The notes under the pieces were generated by a model that was given only the letters and a program-made list of their open reading frames with translations, did not search any database and was not told the origin of the DNA. The position numbers and the translations under genes are program-made. A DNA stretch of 46,789 nucleotides from Calocera cornea HHB12733 (Eukaryota > Basidiomycota > Dacrymycetes > Dacrymycetales > Dacrymycetaceae). Shown here piece by piece: positions 1-8,550 of this stretch. The stretch covers positions 1 to 46,789 of the forward strand of contig KV424115.1 in NCBI GenBank assembly GCA_001632435.1, read 5' to 3'. Every line of letters begins with the position of its first letter. The stretch's first letter is position 1.

Positions 1-3
1 AAA

Positions 4-720
4 TTATTTATTTTTGAAAGTCTTCCCATTGACTTCGATATTGCGCTTGCACAGATCTCTGTACAAGCTGCCTTGGAAGACGTCCGACATCTCCTGCGCG
101 TCGTCATCCTGGCTTGTTCCATACGAGGTAAGCAGCTCTGCTCTCTCCTCGTTGTTGTTCTGGCCCCGCAGCTGAGGAATGAGCTGCAGGTACTTGTACA
201 GCTTTCGCGGCTTGCCGTCCTTCAAGCGCCGCTCGTTGCAGTGGGGACACTCCTCGAGCTCAGCAAGAAGCCCAGTGTCAGCCATGCAAGAGTTTATACA
301 GAAATGATAGCTGACTTGCTTTGCTTCAGATACGAACTTGACGCGCTGGGGGACTTGGGAGAGGGGAGGGAAGGTTTCGGGATGACTAGGAGGAGTTGAG
401 GACGTTGTACTGGGCAATGTTCAGGTGCGCCTCAGTCTTTGCTTTGAACGCCTTGAAACATTTCTGATCATGCTCGGACAGGTTATCTACACTGGATGAG
501 CTGGGGATGTGGTTAGGAGAGGTCTGACGCACGGGGAATTGCTGCTACGGAGCATTGCCTCGTCGTCGATCTCTTCCTCCTCCTCCTCCTCCTCTTCCTC
601 ATCCCCATCTTCCTCATCTTCCCCTGCTTCGTCTTCCTCCTCCTCCTCATCTTCCCCCTCTTCCCCCTATTCCTCATCCTCTGCCTCGTCTGCCCCCGCA
701 ACTTGTGATGCAAGGGACCT
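4..720 (-). pseudogene. CACTA-type Tnp2 (Transposase_21-like) transposase, decayed N-terminal part
   Basis: Read leftward, the frame ending at 4-6 has a Cys pair, a CPHCNERR zinc-ribbon motif, a proline/leucine stretch (LIPQLRG) and DVFQGSLYRDL. This is the order expected in the N-terminal half of Agaricomycete Tnp2/CACTA transposases. Upstream, about 386-490, a second frame carries the matching helical segment (NLSEHDQKCFKAFKAKTE). It ends in TAG at 386-388, so the two parts are joined by a frameshift. Further upstream (about 560-700) the minus strand encodes a run of acidic residues, a usual spacer in these proteins, with another stop. The catalytic region is missing: the frame stops three bases from the window edge, by a real stop or an intron. 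Family call from motif order, no search. Probably dead. Confidence 0.7.
562..700. repeat. TCC/TCT-rich low-complexity tract
   Basis: A polypyrimidine tract of imperfect TCC and TCT triplets. On the plus strand it reads as poly-Ser or poly-Pro, on the minus strand as poly-Glu or poly-Arg. The poly-Glu reading fits the acidic spacer of the adjacent Tnp2 remnant; the other frames are shadows. Confidence 0.8.
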
Positions 721-1261
721 CGCACAGCAGGTATGCCTCGACGCGGCATAGCATCGACTACGCTCATCTCAACATCGAAGTCCGCCGGCTGCTGGATCTC
801 GAGCCCTCCAGGAGGAGGTCTCTGAGGCGCTGGAGGAGCTGGAGGATGCTGGGGAGGAGCTGGAGGTGCTTGGGGAGGAGCTGGAGGTTGTTGTTGTTGC
901 TGAGGTTGTTGGAGAGGTCGGGCTGCTTGGGCGCTGCCGGAGGAGCTGCTGGACCTGTTGGTGCGTCTCCTTGCTTGCTGTTCGCTTTCGGCTTACTGAC
1001 CCGCTGAAGTAGGACAGCTTGCTGTGCTCATTCGAGGTGTTGCTGTTGCTTCTTCTTGGCAACTAGATGAGGACCTCCTTCTGGAGGGCCTCTGCCTGAG
1101 GAAACCCCGACTCCTGCCCCCCCGCCTACCTCGCTCTCCCCGCTCGACTTCGAGCGTACCTCTGCACCTTCTCTGGCTCGCGCTGGCGCTGCTCTCACGT
1201 CGATCGTCATGGAGACTGCTGGGACTGCTGCTGCTGCTGCTAGGACCAGGACTGGGGCTGA

Positions 1262-2119
1262 CCTGCGACTTCGCAGACGCTCCCTCCCCCTACGACTGCC
1301 GCTGCCAAGAAGCGCAAGCAGAAGGAGAACGTGGCCCCCGACGCTCCCGCGGGCAAGCGAGCGAAGAACGCGCCTCCCAAGCAGTTCGACAACGCTGCGA
1401 ACGTCAAGGCTGCGACGACGAAGAAGCCGAGCGCGGTTGAGAGGCTGAAGGAAAGGGATAGGGAGCTGCTTGAGGCGCGGGCGAGGATTGCCGAGCTTGA
1501 AGGTGCGCCCCGTATGTTTATGCATGTATTCTATTACTAACTACTCTACAGCTGAGCTTGCAGAGACGAAGAAGAAGCTCAAGAATGCTCTGAAGAAGAA
1601 GGAAGAGCCGCTGAAGCTGATCCCGAAGCCTGAGGGGCAAGCTGTCGTCGACCACTCGATTCAGAAGGAGATGCAGTTGGACAATGACAAGGGGACTTAC
1701 AATGCTGTCGTGGTAAGTGTTCTAGCTTTGTATCTATTCTACACTAACATGTTGCTCAGGCGGCCGTTCGCAAGACTTTTACAGAGAGCAAGGTGCCCGT
1801 CAAAGCTCGGATCAATGAGTACACTGTCTCAGAGTTGAATTTGATCTTTACCAATGTAAGTACTAACCCTTCTCTACTACAGCTTACTGATGTATCTACA
1901 GGCTAGGACGAACGCACCTCTTCCGATGGGGATTGGGCGACGAGGGACCTGCTTAAGCAGCACTTCAAGAACCGCAAAAGCGCAACCGCGACGGCTGCGA
2001 AGGCCCTGCAGGGTAAGCAGGAGCAGGAGAAGGAGAAGGAAAAGGAGAAGGAGCAGGAGGAACAAGAAGAAGAGGCCGAGCAGGAAGAGGCCGGCGATGA
2101 GGACGATGACGAGGAGTAG
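1262..2119 (+). CDS. Coiled-coil protein of unknown function, 4 exons, 5' end not found
   Basis: Exons about 1262-1502, 1552-1712, 1760-1855 and 1907-2119 are joined by three 47-51 bp GT-AG introns (GTGCGC, GTAAGT, GTAAGT donors) and keep one frame to TAG at 2117-2119. The product starts Lys/Ala-rich (KKRKQKEN), has a heptad-like coiled coil across the first junction (ERLKERDRELLEARARIAEL), then a conserved-looking DWATRDLLKQHFKNRK block and a Gln/Glu/Lys-rich acidic tail. I recall similar DWAT...KQ...NRR proteins as repeated, unassigned genes in Agaricomycetes, often near transposons; I do not know their function. The last acceptor is uncertain: CAG at 1899-1901 gives a different frame, while TAG at 1904-1906 keeps DWATRDLL in frame. 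No in-frame ATG lies in exon 1, so an upstream exon is missing. It is divergent from the Tnp2 remnant and may be a second gene of that element. Confidence 0.6.
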
Positions 2120-2245
2120 GCATTCCAATAGCACTCATTGTACTCATTATCAGTAGCTAAACTTCTGAATTTAACTACGGTTTGCACGTTACCATTCGCC
2201 ACATAGCGGCTGCTTTCCAGCTGTAAAGTGAGTGATATTCAGTAC

Positions 2246-2475
2246 TATTCGCGCCGGCAAAGCAGCGCGAATAAAGCTTCCAATCAGCCTTTAGAAGGCT
2301 GAAAAAATAAGTAAGTTAGTTAAAATGATTATAGTAAGTGACTAAACTACTAATTACATGAAGTACTGACTGCAAATAATGAACGACTGATTATTAGTGA
2401 CTTTGCCTATGAAGGCCAAGCACTGATAATCAGCTGCTTCGGTCGCCCAACATTAGTACTGCGAATCAGTACTAA
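2246..2475. repeat. Cluster of short inverted repeats, possible subterminal region of a CACTA element
   Basis: Four dyads follow each other: TATTCGCGC/GCGCGAATA (2246-2254, 2265-2273), TCAGCCTT/AAGGCTGA (2284-2291, 2295-2302), CTGATTATTAGTG/CACTGATAATCAG (2387-2399, 2421-2433; one mismatch) and TTAGTACTG/CAGTACTAA (2453-2461, 2467-2475). Clustered, AT-rich short repeats next to a Tnp2 gene are what CACTA subterminal regions look like, but I could not find paired CACTA termini. Confidence 0.45.
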
Positions 2476-2479
2476 ATAA

Positions 2480-4440
2480 GGGTCCCAGTGCCACCTGCTT
2501 GCTGTATTGACCCACGTCCCGCGCTGCCGCTCATGACCCCTGCCACCGTCGATAGGCGAGTCTAGGAGGTCTGATGCTCCACTTCGTGCCGGCGCATCAC
2601 TAGCTCAGGAATGTATAGCTCACATACATGCATTGCCACACACATTGACATATTTGGTCCTCTTTTACCTTTGAAACACGTATAGTCACGTGCAAGAGTG
2701 ACAGGTCTGGGAGGAGCAGAAAGACAAAGCCTGTTTTATGTAGCATGTATGTAGGAAGAGAATGCGGGAAGGCCGGCACGTGAACGAAGCGGGAGAACAA
2801 AGCAGACTCTGCAGGGAGCAGTGCGAAGGGGAGCAGCACTAGTCCAGTCGGTGGCAACTGGTCCTATGGAAGCCTTTGCGCTATGAACCCCGGTGCAGGC
2901 GAAGGATATCGGTATGGTTCAGATAGTCCAGGTCGTCATTGCTTCCCGCTCGGGTCTCAAGGCGGCACATCGGTGAACCTGAGTATGGTCGGCCAGCCAC
3001 GACGTGCAAGGATTCATCTCGTGTCCGCAACCTCCAATACAGGATACGTGTACACGCCGATTGGAATCAGCCGTCTCGAAGTCTGGATGGCGCGACGAAT
3101 CGAGTGTCCCAGCCAGACAAAGGATCAAGAGAGGCGCCCGGATGTCTAATTTCAGCTCTTGTTAAAGGCGATATTGAGTGCTCAGCTCGCACCATTGCTG
3201 CACTGACGGCTCGATACGACGAAGAGTCAAGGCGAGCCGATATCACGCCATGTGAGGCAGGAATACACGTGAACTCGCAAGGCCTATCACTGCATCACAG
3301 ATGTCGAACTCGGTGCATACACGCTAATGTGCTGCAGAGGGCGGCAAGGATGGTCTGCGCGGGCCGTACTGCAGATCTTTCTGGGTTCAGGAGCGCATCA
3401 CATGCCCAAGACGTAACAATACTAGCATCGTCTGAAAACAAACGCAGTGGGTGGATCGGCTGGAGGGAGACTTAACCAGCATCGCACACCCAGTCTAGTT
3501 CGCCGTGAATTGTCGAGGACATGCGCACTGCGCCAATTGGCAGCAGCGTTGGACAATTTGTAGGGTGTATTGCGGGCAGGGAAGCGAGACCAACATAGTG
3601 CAGAGCAAGGAGCGGAGCGAATTGAGAGCCACATGTGAAGAAACGTGCAGCATGTAGGCTGCGCCCGCGGTTCGCTGGCGTCTCAGCGGATCGTCAACGG
3701 CGCCGAAAGTCTGAACGCGTCAGATCGGGATGAGGATCCGCTCGGCTTGGAGTAGATAGTAATGCAAACGAGTAGAAACGGGAAGATTGAGGAGGGGAAG
3801 GCAGTGGAATTTGGTCGATGAGACTGGGAAGACGGAGTTGATCAGGGAATGGCCCTAACCACCGGGTGGTCGGACGAACATCACGAAAACCGGCGGCCCC
3901 TGGTGTAGGGTCATAGACCCTTCCAGTTGGCTCCATCAGGCGGACGCAGAAGGGCAAGAGGTGCCAGGGTCCAAGGACGCTGATAGCCCCTGATAAGGCC
4001 TGATAGGGGCTTAGGGGCCCGCTGTTGCCGTTCCCATGAGTCTGTCTCCACAGTAAGCCTTCGGAACCACGATAAGACTGTTGTAAGATAGTTTAAGCCC
4101 TGTTAAGGCTCTTTGCCTTGTAATATATAAGCATTTTGAATGGCAAGTTTCATTTATGAGAATACCATAAGTGATTGTTTATTGGTTGGACGTGTTACAC
4201 ATGTCAGTCATTGCATCCGGTGTATCTGTTTACATGAGGGGCTGCTTATATGAGTTGCCCAACTGGTTCCCCTGAGTTCCAATGTCTTCCTCTCTTCTTT
4301 CCCCTCTCCTCCCTTGCACCTCGGAACCATCCCAGACCCATCCCCGCCCTTTGCTTCGGAACCTCGGCTTTCTTCTCCTTTCTCCTAACATGCCTCTGAC
4401 CGCCCCCCCCCAGCCTTCCTGCCGGCTTTGGGACCGTTCC
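2480..4440. other. No recognisable gene
   Basis: Open frames here (for example 2939-3475 +, 178 codons) have no motif, no plausible start context and overlap on both strands. A small hairpin (AGCCCCT/AGGGGCT) lies at about 3984-4010. From 4130 the sequence is AT-rich, and it becomes pyrimidine-rich before 4440, which could be promoter DNA of the next gene. Confidence 0.5.
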
Positions 4441-4445
4441 TTATG

Positions 4446-4626
4446 GCTTCTACTCCTGATTTCGGTTCCGAAGTGATGGCCGTCGGCCATCATCTCCCAT
4501 CTTCTGTCGTCTTCCCGGTCGTTCCCCTCGGCAAGGACAGTGGATGGTGTGTCTTCTCAACGCTTCCAAGGCTGTCCAACACACGTTCTCCTCACGCGGC
4601 TTGTCCAACGTGTCAAAGGTTCCATG
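4446..4626 (+). CDS. Possible 5' exon of the unknown-family gene
   Basis: An open stretch from an ATG near 4446 (MASTPDFGSEV) ends at a GT donor in CAT|GTAATTAATTA near 4627. It lies about 170 bp before the first well-supported exon of the gene at 4801-6448. Frame and acceptor could not be fixed and no domain is visible. Placed here only because the downstream gene lacks an in-frame start. Confidence 0.22.
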
Positions 4627-4800
4627 TAATTAATTACATACTGTCCCATGTGAAGGGCAGCCAATCAGAGCAGGTGCCAAGCGATGTGGCATGACACGGG
4701 ATGTGAAACGCATACATGACGCGTGCAGAACAGAGGGTCTCAGGGGGGGATATTTGTTTATTGATAGTGTGACGTTGATAAACAGTGGTACACAAGATTG

Positions 4801-6448
4801 GAACCACATAAAGCCCTGGAAGCAAATGGTCAGACCCTTCCTTCAGTCTGCTACTGCACAGCCGGCCCCAACCATCTCAGTCCTCTACAGGGAACCTGCT
4901 TTTATCATCCCATGCCAGTTATGCCCCTCCTGGAGCCCGCCTTCTCACCTGAGGGATTTCCAGACAGCAGCGCCACTATCAGCTTGACCTTGAGGAGTCC
5001 CTCCCTCAATCTTGTGAAGCGCACATCTCCTTGCAATGAAGAGGGGTTCTACTCTTGTAAGAAAGCCAGGTAAGTGGTTCCAACGCAGGCAAATGTTATG
5101 GTAACATGGTATTGATACGTGACCGCAGGAAGGTCGCGGATCCCATGGAGAAGCTGGGGAAACATCTGGCGCATGCCATTGATATGTTTGAGCTGGTTCT
5201 CCCAGCCCTAGAAGACGGAATAAACAATGATGAGCCCCTCAATGTCCTTGTGGAAACCAACCCAAAGTATGTGTTTGGAACTGCTTGACGGGCACACCAC
5301 TGACTAGCACACTCTCATGGCAGGAAGTATTGTCGCGTGGAGTTCTATAGTGCCATCAAGTACAAGTACCCTAGGCTTCCAGAACACCTAGGCTCAAAAG
5401 AAGAGGGGGGGTTGGAATCGGCGGCCAAATCGGTGAGTGTCGGAACCTCGGGCCTACCATCTCCAACACTGAAGCAAAGTGTAGTTAGAGAAAGGACATT
5501 CTGATGCCAGGACCGACAATACCAACAAGTTGAAGGGCTATATTGTGGAGCTGCTGACCAGTGTGTTCCCACCAAGTAGAGCTGAGGGGCTCACATCCAG
5601 TTTGAAGAGCACTTGTGGATGGCAGCACCCGCTCACGGGTGAGCTGTTGACTCCCCATGATAAGGACTGGAATGACTTGAGGTCAGGCTGTCTGTCAACT
5701 AGTCGGATTGTGCGCACGCTGATTAAGGTCTAGTGTTCAAGAAGATCTGAAGAGTGGGAAGCTGGTGTTGAAGAAGTGGCTGCACCTCCTCTTCAAAGGT
5801 TTCCAAGCCAATGCACAGCGACTGTTCCATGGCTTCCTGCAGAATGATCTGATGCTGCAGGTATGTCTCTTTCCAAGGTTCCGAGCCTGTACTGAACAGC
5901 CTTCAGGCGGCCTTGTGTATATTCATCAACCCCTCCGCGTCCTTGGCAAAGGACACGGGCCGCTCACGTAGCAACCGTGCGGGGAATGCAGCGTTGGCAG
6001 GAATGACAGAGAGGATGGTACCAGCCCTAGCCTATGTTGCGTTTCAGGTGTGCTTTGCCATGATGAACAAACAAAGGATGAAGGCAACTGACAGTCAATT
6101 CATCATTTGCGCTTTGCACTGTCTAGCAAAGAGGTTTTCTCTAAGGCTGGGCACAACATGTTTGACTACAGTCGGTTCTACTATGACATCATCCAACTTC
6201 TGGAGGATCCGAGAATGCAATGGTTGAAGAAGGCTGTCCTCAAATGGTATAATGAGTGAGTGAAGTTTCAACCCAAAATTGAAACACCGGCTAACTGTTT
6301 TGGAACCTGTAGGCACATCTTCCCTCATAAAGTGCAGCAAACAGTCAGCCCCGATGACACTGCGGATTTGATGATCCGTCAAGCGATGGAAGCTGGACTG
6401 CATGAGCAAGGGGAGTCTGTGGCAGGCAGGGAAGCGTGGGGAGAATGA
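4801..6448 (+). CDS. Conserved multi-exon Agaricomycete protein of unknown function, one probable frameshift
   Basis: Exons: about 4801-5069, 5129-5266, 5324-5432, 5511-5681, 5734-5860, 5907-6049, 6127-6255 and 6313-6448 (TGA 6446-6448), with GT-AG introns of 46-78 bp. Seven junctions were checked; six keep frame. The product has, in order, KYCRVEFYSAIKYKYP, a TDNTNKLKG block, GWQHPLTGELLTPHDKDW, GFLQNDLMLQAALCIFINPS, RSNRAGNAALAGM, PALAYVAFQV, FDYSRFYYDIIQLLEDP and WYNEHIFPHK. This order matches, from memory, a family found in many copies in Agaricomycetes whose role is unknown to me. A run of seven G at 5405-5411 puts exon 3 one base out of frame with exon 4; six G would restore a WNRRPNRTDNTN reading. 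This is either a sequencing or assembly error or a recent loss. The start exon is unresolved. GC content and introns look host-like. Confidence 0.7.
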
Positions 6449-6924
6449 TTGGCATACGAGGTTCCAATGGAGGTTCCGGTAGCAATGGGAACCGTGAGGG
6501 CGGAGCAGGTGTGGTGGTACCCTTATGTATAATGTGATCCATTGCATCCTCTGATTACTATGGTGCTGCATCGGAACCATTGCCAGGACAAGGGAATCGA
6601 TCCATGGTACCAGTGAGGTGCAAGACCTCAGAACTGGGAGGATGCTAGGGGGCTTCCAACATAAGGGAATGATTCTATTAATGATCAGGTATCAGAATGG
6701 ATGGAATCGTGATCAAACATCACAATGCTAGTATCAAACTATGAGGCCGGACAATATGAGGAAGGATAGCCACTGTACTAATCCTGGTGCCAGTGACAAT
6801 GTGCATACGGGCAGCATAAGGCTTTATGTACCCATATCAAACAGCCCATAAGGGTTGGAGGAATTGGTCCCATGGGACCCTGATAAGGCCTTCTAATGGC
6901 TTATCAAGTTGTGCGGGTTTAAGG
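6449..6924. other. 3' flank, no recognisable gene
   Basis: No gene seen. Near its end lies the hairpin-like TGATAAGGCC...TGGCTTATCA, containing the 13-mer CCTGATAAGGCCT (6879-6891) that also occurs at 3989-4001 on the other side of the unknown gene. Confidence 0.4.
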
Positions 6925-7150
6925 ATGTTGTGACCGTAGAAGAGCAAAAGAAAAACGGAATGAATTCTCTGGGTTGCCATTTGCTACTGCCCCCAAAAGT
7001 TACAAACTTCTGGTGTGGGATCAGTTGCTTCTTCCTACCACCTGTTTTGTTGTCCTTATCCCTCAGCCAAGCCATGTCCTGCTGTTGGACGCTGCCACAG
7101 ATGTGCTTCTGCGAATCCCTCCTGTCTATTGTCAAACCTGGGATGCCAAC
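6925..7150 (+). pseudogene. Left part of an open frame split by copia-1
   Basis: Open from 6925 with no stop up to the copia-1 target site (75 codons). The frame continues without a stop on the other side of the element at 12108. The joined stretch would be about 240 codons, long for chance at this base composition. The sequence (for example SYKLLVWDQLLLPTT, IPPVYCQTWDAN) shows no domain I know and no clear start. It may be an exon of a host or transposon gene inactivated by the insertion. Confidence 0.35.
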
Positions 7151-7215
7151 TGTGGAGATCAGAGCAAGAGCGGTGACCGTAGGATAGCAAGCCGCCCACC
7201 AGATCAGGGTGGCGG

Positions 7216-7673
7216 TGTCAGGACTCACCAAAACCGATCCCTCACGATATAGGATCTTGAACCGAGAAGGCACGAACCCCATCTCGACAATCTCGAAACC
7301 ATTTCGACAGAGCGTCCCTATTCTGCAAAGGTAAGAGGTGCTTGCCCTAAACTGACTGTACAGTTCCCCTTTTCGAAGATGCTTCCGGCCTTCTCGTATA
7401 TAGTATCGACCTGTTCGTAGTTTCGTCCTTAGATCTGATCTCTTAGGATCCTCCACAATACTTGTGTAGTTGAACTAGGCATCACAATCTCAATCGAAAC
7501 TTCGAAACCTCAGCAACCTCTCGATACTGTCAGACGAACTCTCGCGATATCTGGTGCTCAGCTTTCCTCCACTATTCTCATATCGTCCCTCTCGCTCGAC
7601 ATCTCGTCTCCTCCTCGATACTCTCGGACCACTTTCGCAGACAGCCTTGTGTCTAGTATTGTGTGCCCTGATA
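7216..7673 (-). mobile_element. Solo LTR L1 nested in the copia-1 LTR
   Basis: Perfect target duplication GGCGG at 7211-7215 and 7674-7678; the 3' LTR of copia-1 preserves the empty site with a single GGCGG. Ends are TGTCAGG...CCCTGATA on the plus strand, so the element reads TATCAGGGCACAC...CCTGACA on the minus strand (the TG end mutated to TA). It belongs to the same LTR family as L2-L9 below by its ends and its dyad plus TATA box, placed on the minus strand. Confidence 0.92.
7397..7448 (-). promoter_or_regulatory. LTR L1 promoter: 23-bp dyad and TATA box
   Basis: Minus strand: TCCTAAGA-N7-TCTAAGGA (7448 to 7426), then TATATA (7402-7397) after 23 bp. Same arrangement as in the other LTRs of this family. 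Confidence 0.75.
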
Positions 7674-7746
7674 GGCGGTCCGTAGCTACTCGTAGAAGAG
7701 ATCCATGCGTTGGATCCCTGCTCAATCCAATTGCTCATTTGTATCA

Positions 7747-7758
7747 GGTTATGAGCCC
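7747..7758 (+). other. Primer binding site of copia-1
   Basis: GGTTATGAGCCC directly follows the LTR end. It is complementary to GGGCTCATAACC, the anticodon arm of initiator tRNA-Met (CAT anticodon), not to a tRNA 3' end. Drosophila copia is known to prime with a 5' half of initiator tRNA-Met. Confidence 0.75.
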
Positions 7759-7809
7759 TGGTCAACACAACTACATCCATACCTGATCCGAGCCATCCAG
7801 CCATAGATC

Positions 7810-8550
7810 ATGTCCAACGAATCGGACTCAATCACCACTGTGAAGTATACGGTCAAGCCTCTCACAAGAGAGAACTGGATCTCGTGGAAGTTCCAGATCC
7901 GATCTGTGCTCAAAGAAAGAGATCTCTGGGAGTATGTGACTGGAGAGATCCCAAAGCCAGACCAACCAGCTCAGAACGTGAGCCCGACTCAGAAGGAGAC
8001 TGCCAAGAAGGCAATCCTGGCTTGGAAGAAATCTGACCAGAAAGCAAAGAACCAAATCACGAAAAACCTTGACGATGAGATCCTCCTGAACGTGATCCAA
8101 TACGAGGCATCAAAGGAGCTCTGGGATGGTCTCAGCATGTACATGCAAGACCAAGGTCAAGTCGGATATGCAGTCCTCCATTGCAAGATCATGACCACGC
8201 ACTATGACGACTCGACCAATATGAAGGACCACATCAGCACACTCCGCAAGCTCCGGATCCAGCTGCAGCAGACCGGAAATGAGATCCAGGATGTCAACTT
8301 TGCTTGGATCCTGATCACGTCGCTCCCACCTGATACCTGGCATGACTTTGTGAGCCGGTACAACTCGGTCAAGAACCCCAAATCCGAGGATGTCATATCA
8401 GCCATGATTGGCAAGTACACACTCCGCGAGGAGGTATCTGGAGAAGGGGAGCAGGCGCATGCGCTTTACTCAAGGGAGAGAGGCAAAGGATTGAGGGGTC
8501 GGGGTGGAGGTCGTGGTCGAGGCACTGGACAAGGTCAGGAGAAGGACTGA
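7810..8550 (+). CDS. copia-1 Gag (capsid precursor)
   Basis: 246 codons from ATG 7810 to TGA 8548-8550. It starts with the acidic MSNESDS leader and has ENWISWKFQIRSVL near residue 25, the usual start of the copia capsid fold (UBN2/Retrotran_gag type), then ANMKDHI-like helices and a Gly/Arg-rich tail (GKGLRGRGGGRGRG). The zinc knuckle follows in the same frame after the TGA, so Gag as translated lacks its nucleic-acid-binding knuckle unless the stop is read through. Copia-2 has TAA at the same codon. Particle formation is the family role; nothing here shows it still works. Confidence 0.85.
   Translation: MSNESDSITTVKYTVKPLTRENWISWKFQIRSVLKERDLWEYVTGEIPKPDQPAQNVSPTQKETAKKAILAWKKSDQKAKNQITKNLDDEILLNVIQYEASKELWDGLSMYMQDQGQVGYAVLHCKIMTTHYDDSTNMKDHISTLRKLRIQLQQTGNEIQDVNFAWILITSLPPDTWHDFVSRYNSVKNPKSEDVISAMIGKYTLREEVSGEGEQAHALYSRERGKGLRGRGGGRGRGTGQGQEKD

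Larger units (their letters stand above)
7151..7746 (+). repeat. 5' LTR of copia-1, interrupted
   Basis: Outer pieces 7151-7215 and 7679-7746 match the 3' LTR; the middle is the nested LTR 7216-7673 plus one copy of its target duplication. Without the insert the LTR is about 133 bp, short for a copia element. Confidence 0.93.

Noticed and set aside
509..751. Poly-Ser and poly-Pro frames
   Set aside because: By-products of a TCC tract that fits the acidic spacer of the minus-strand Tnp2 remnant.
2939..3475. 178-codon plus-strand frame
   Set aside because: No motif, no start context, overlapping frames in both strands.
6893..7456. 187-codon minus-strand frame
   Set aside because: It crosses three unrelated units (flank, copia LTR, nested LTR L1), so it cannot be an old gene.
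7747..7758. Possible tRNA-Met gene fragment
   Set aside because: Only the anticodon-arm complement is present, directly after an LTR end; it is a primer site.
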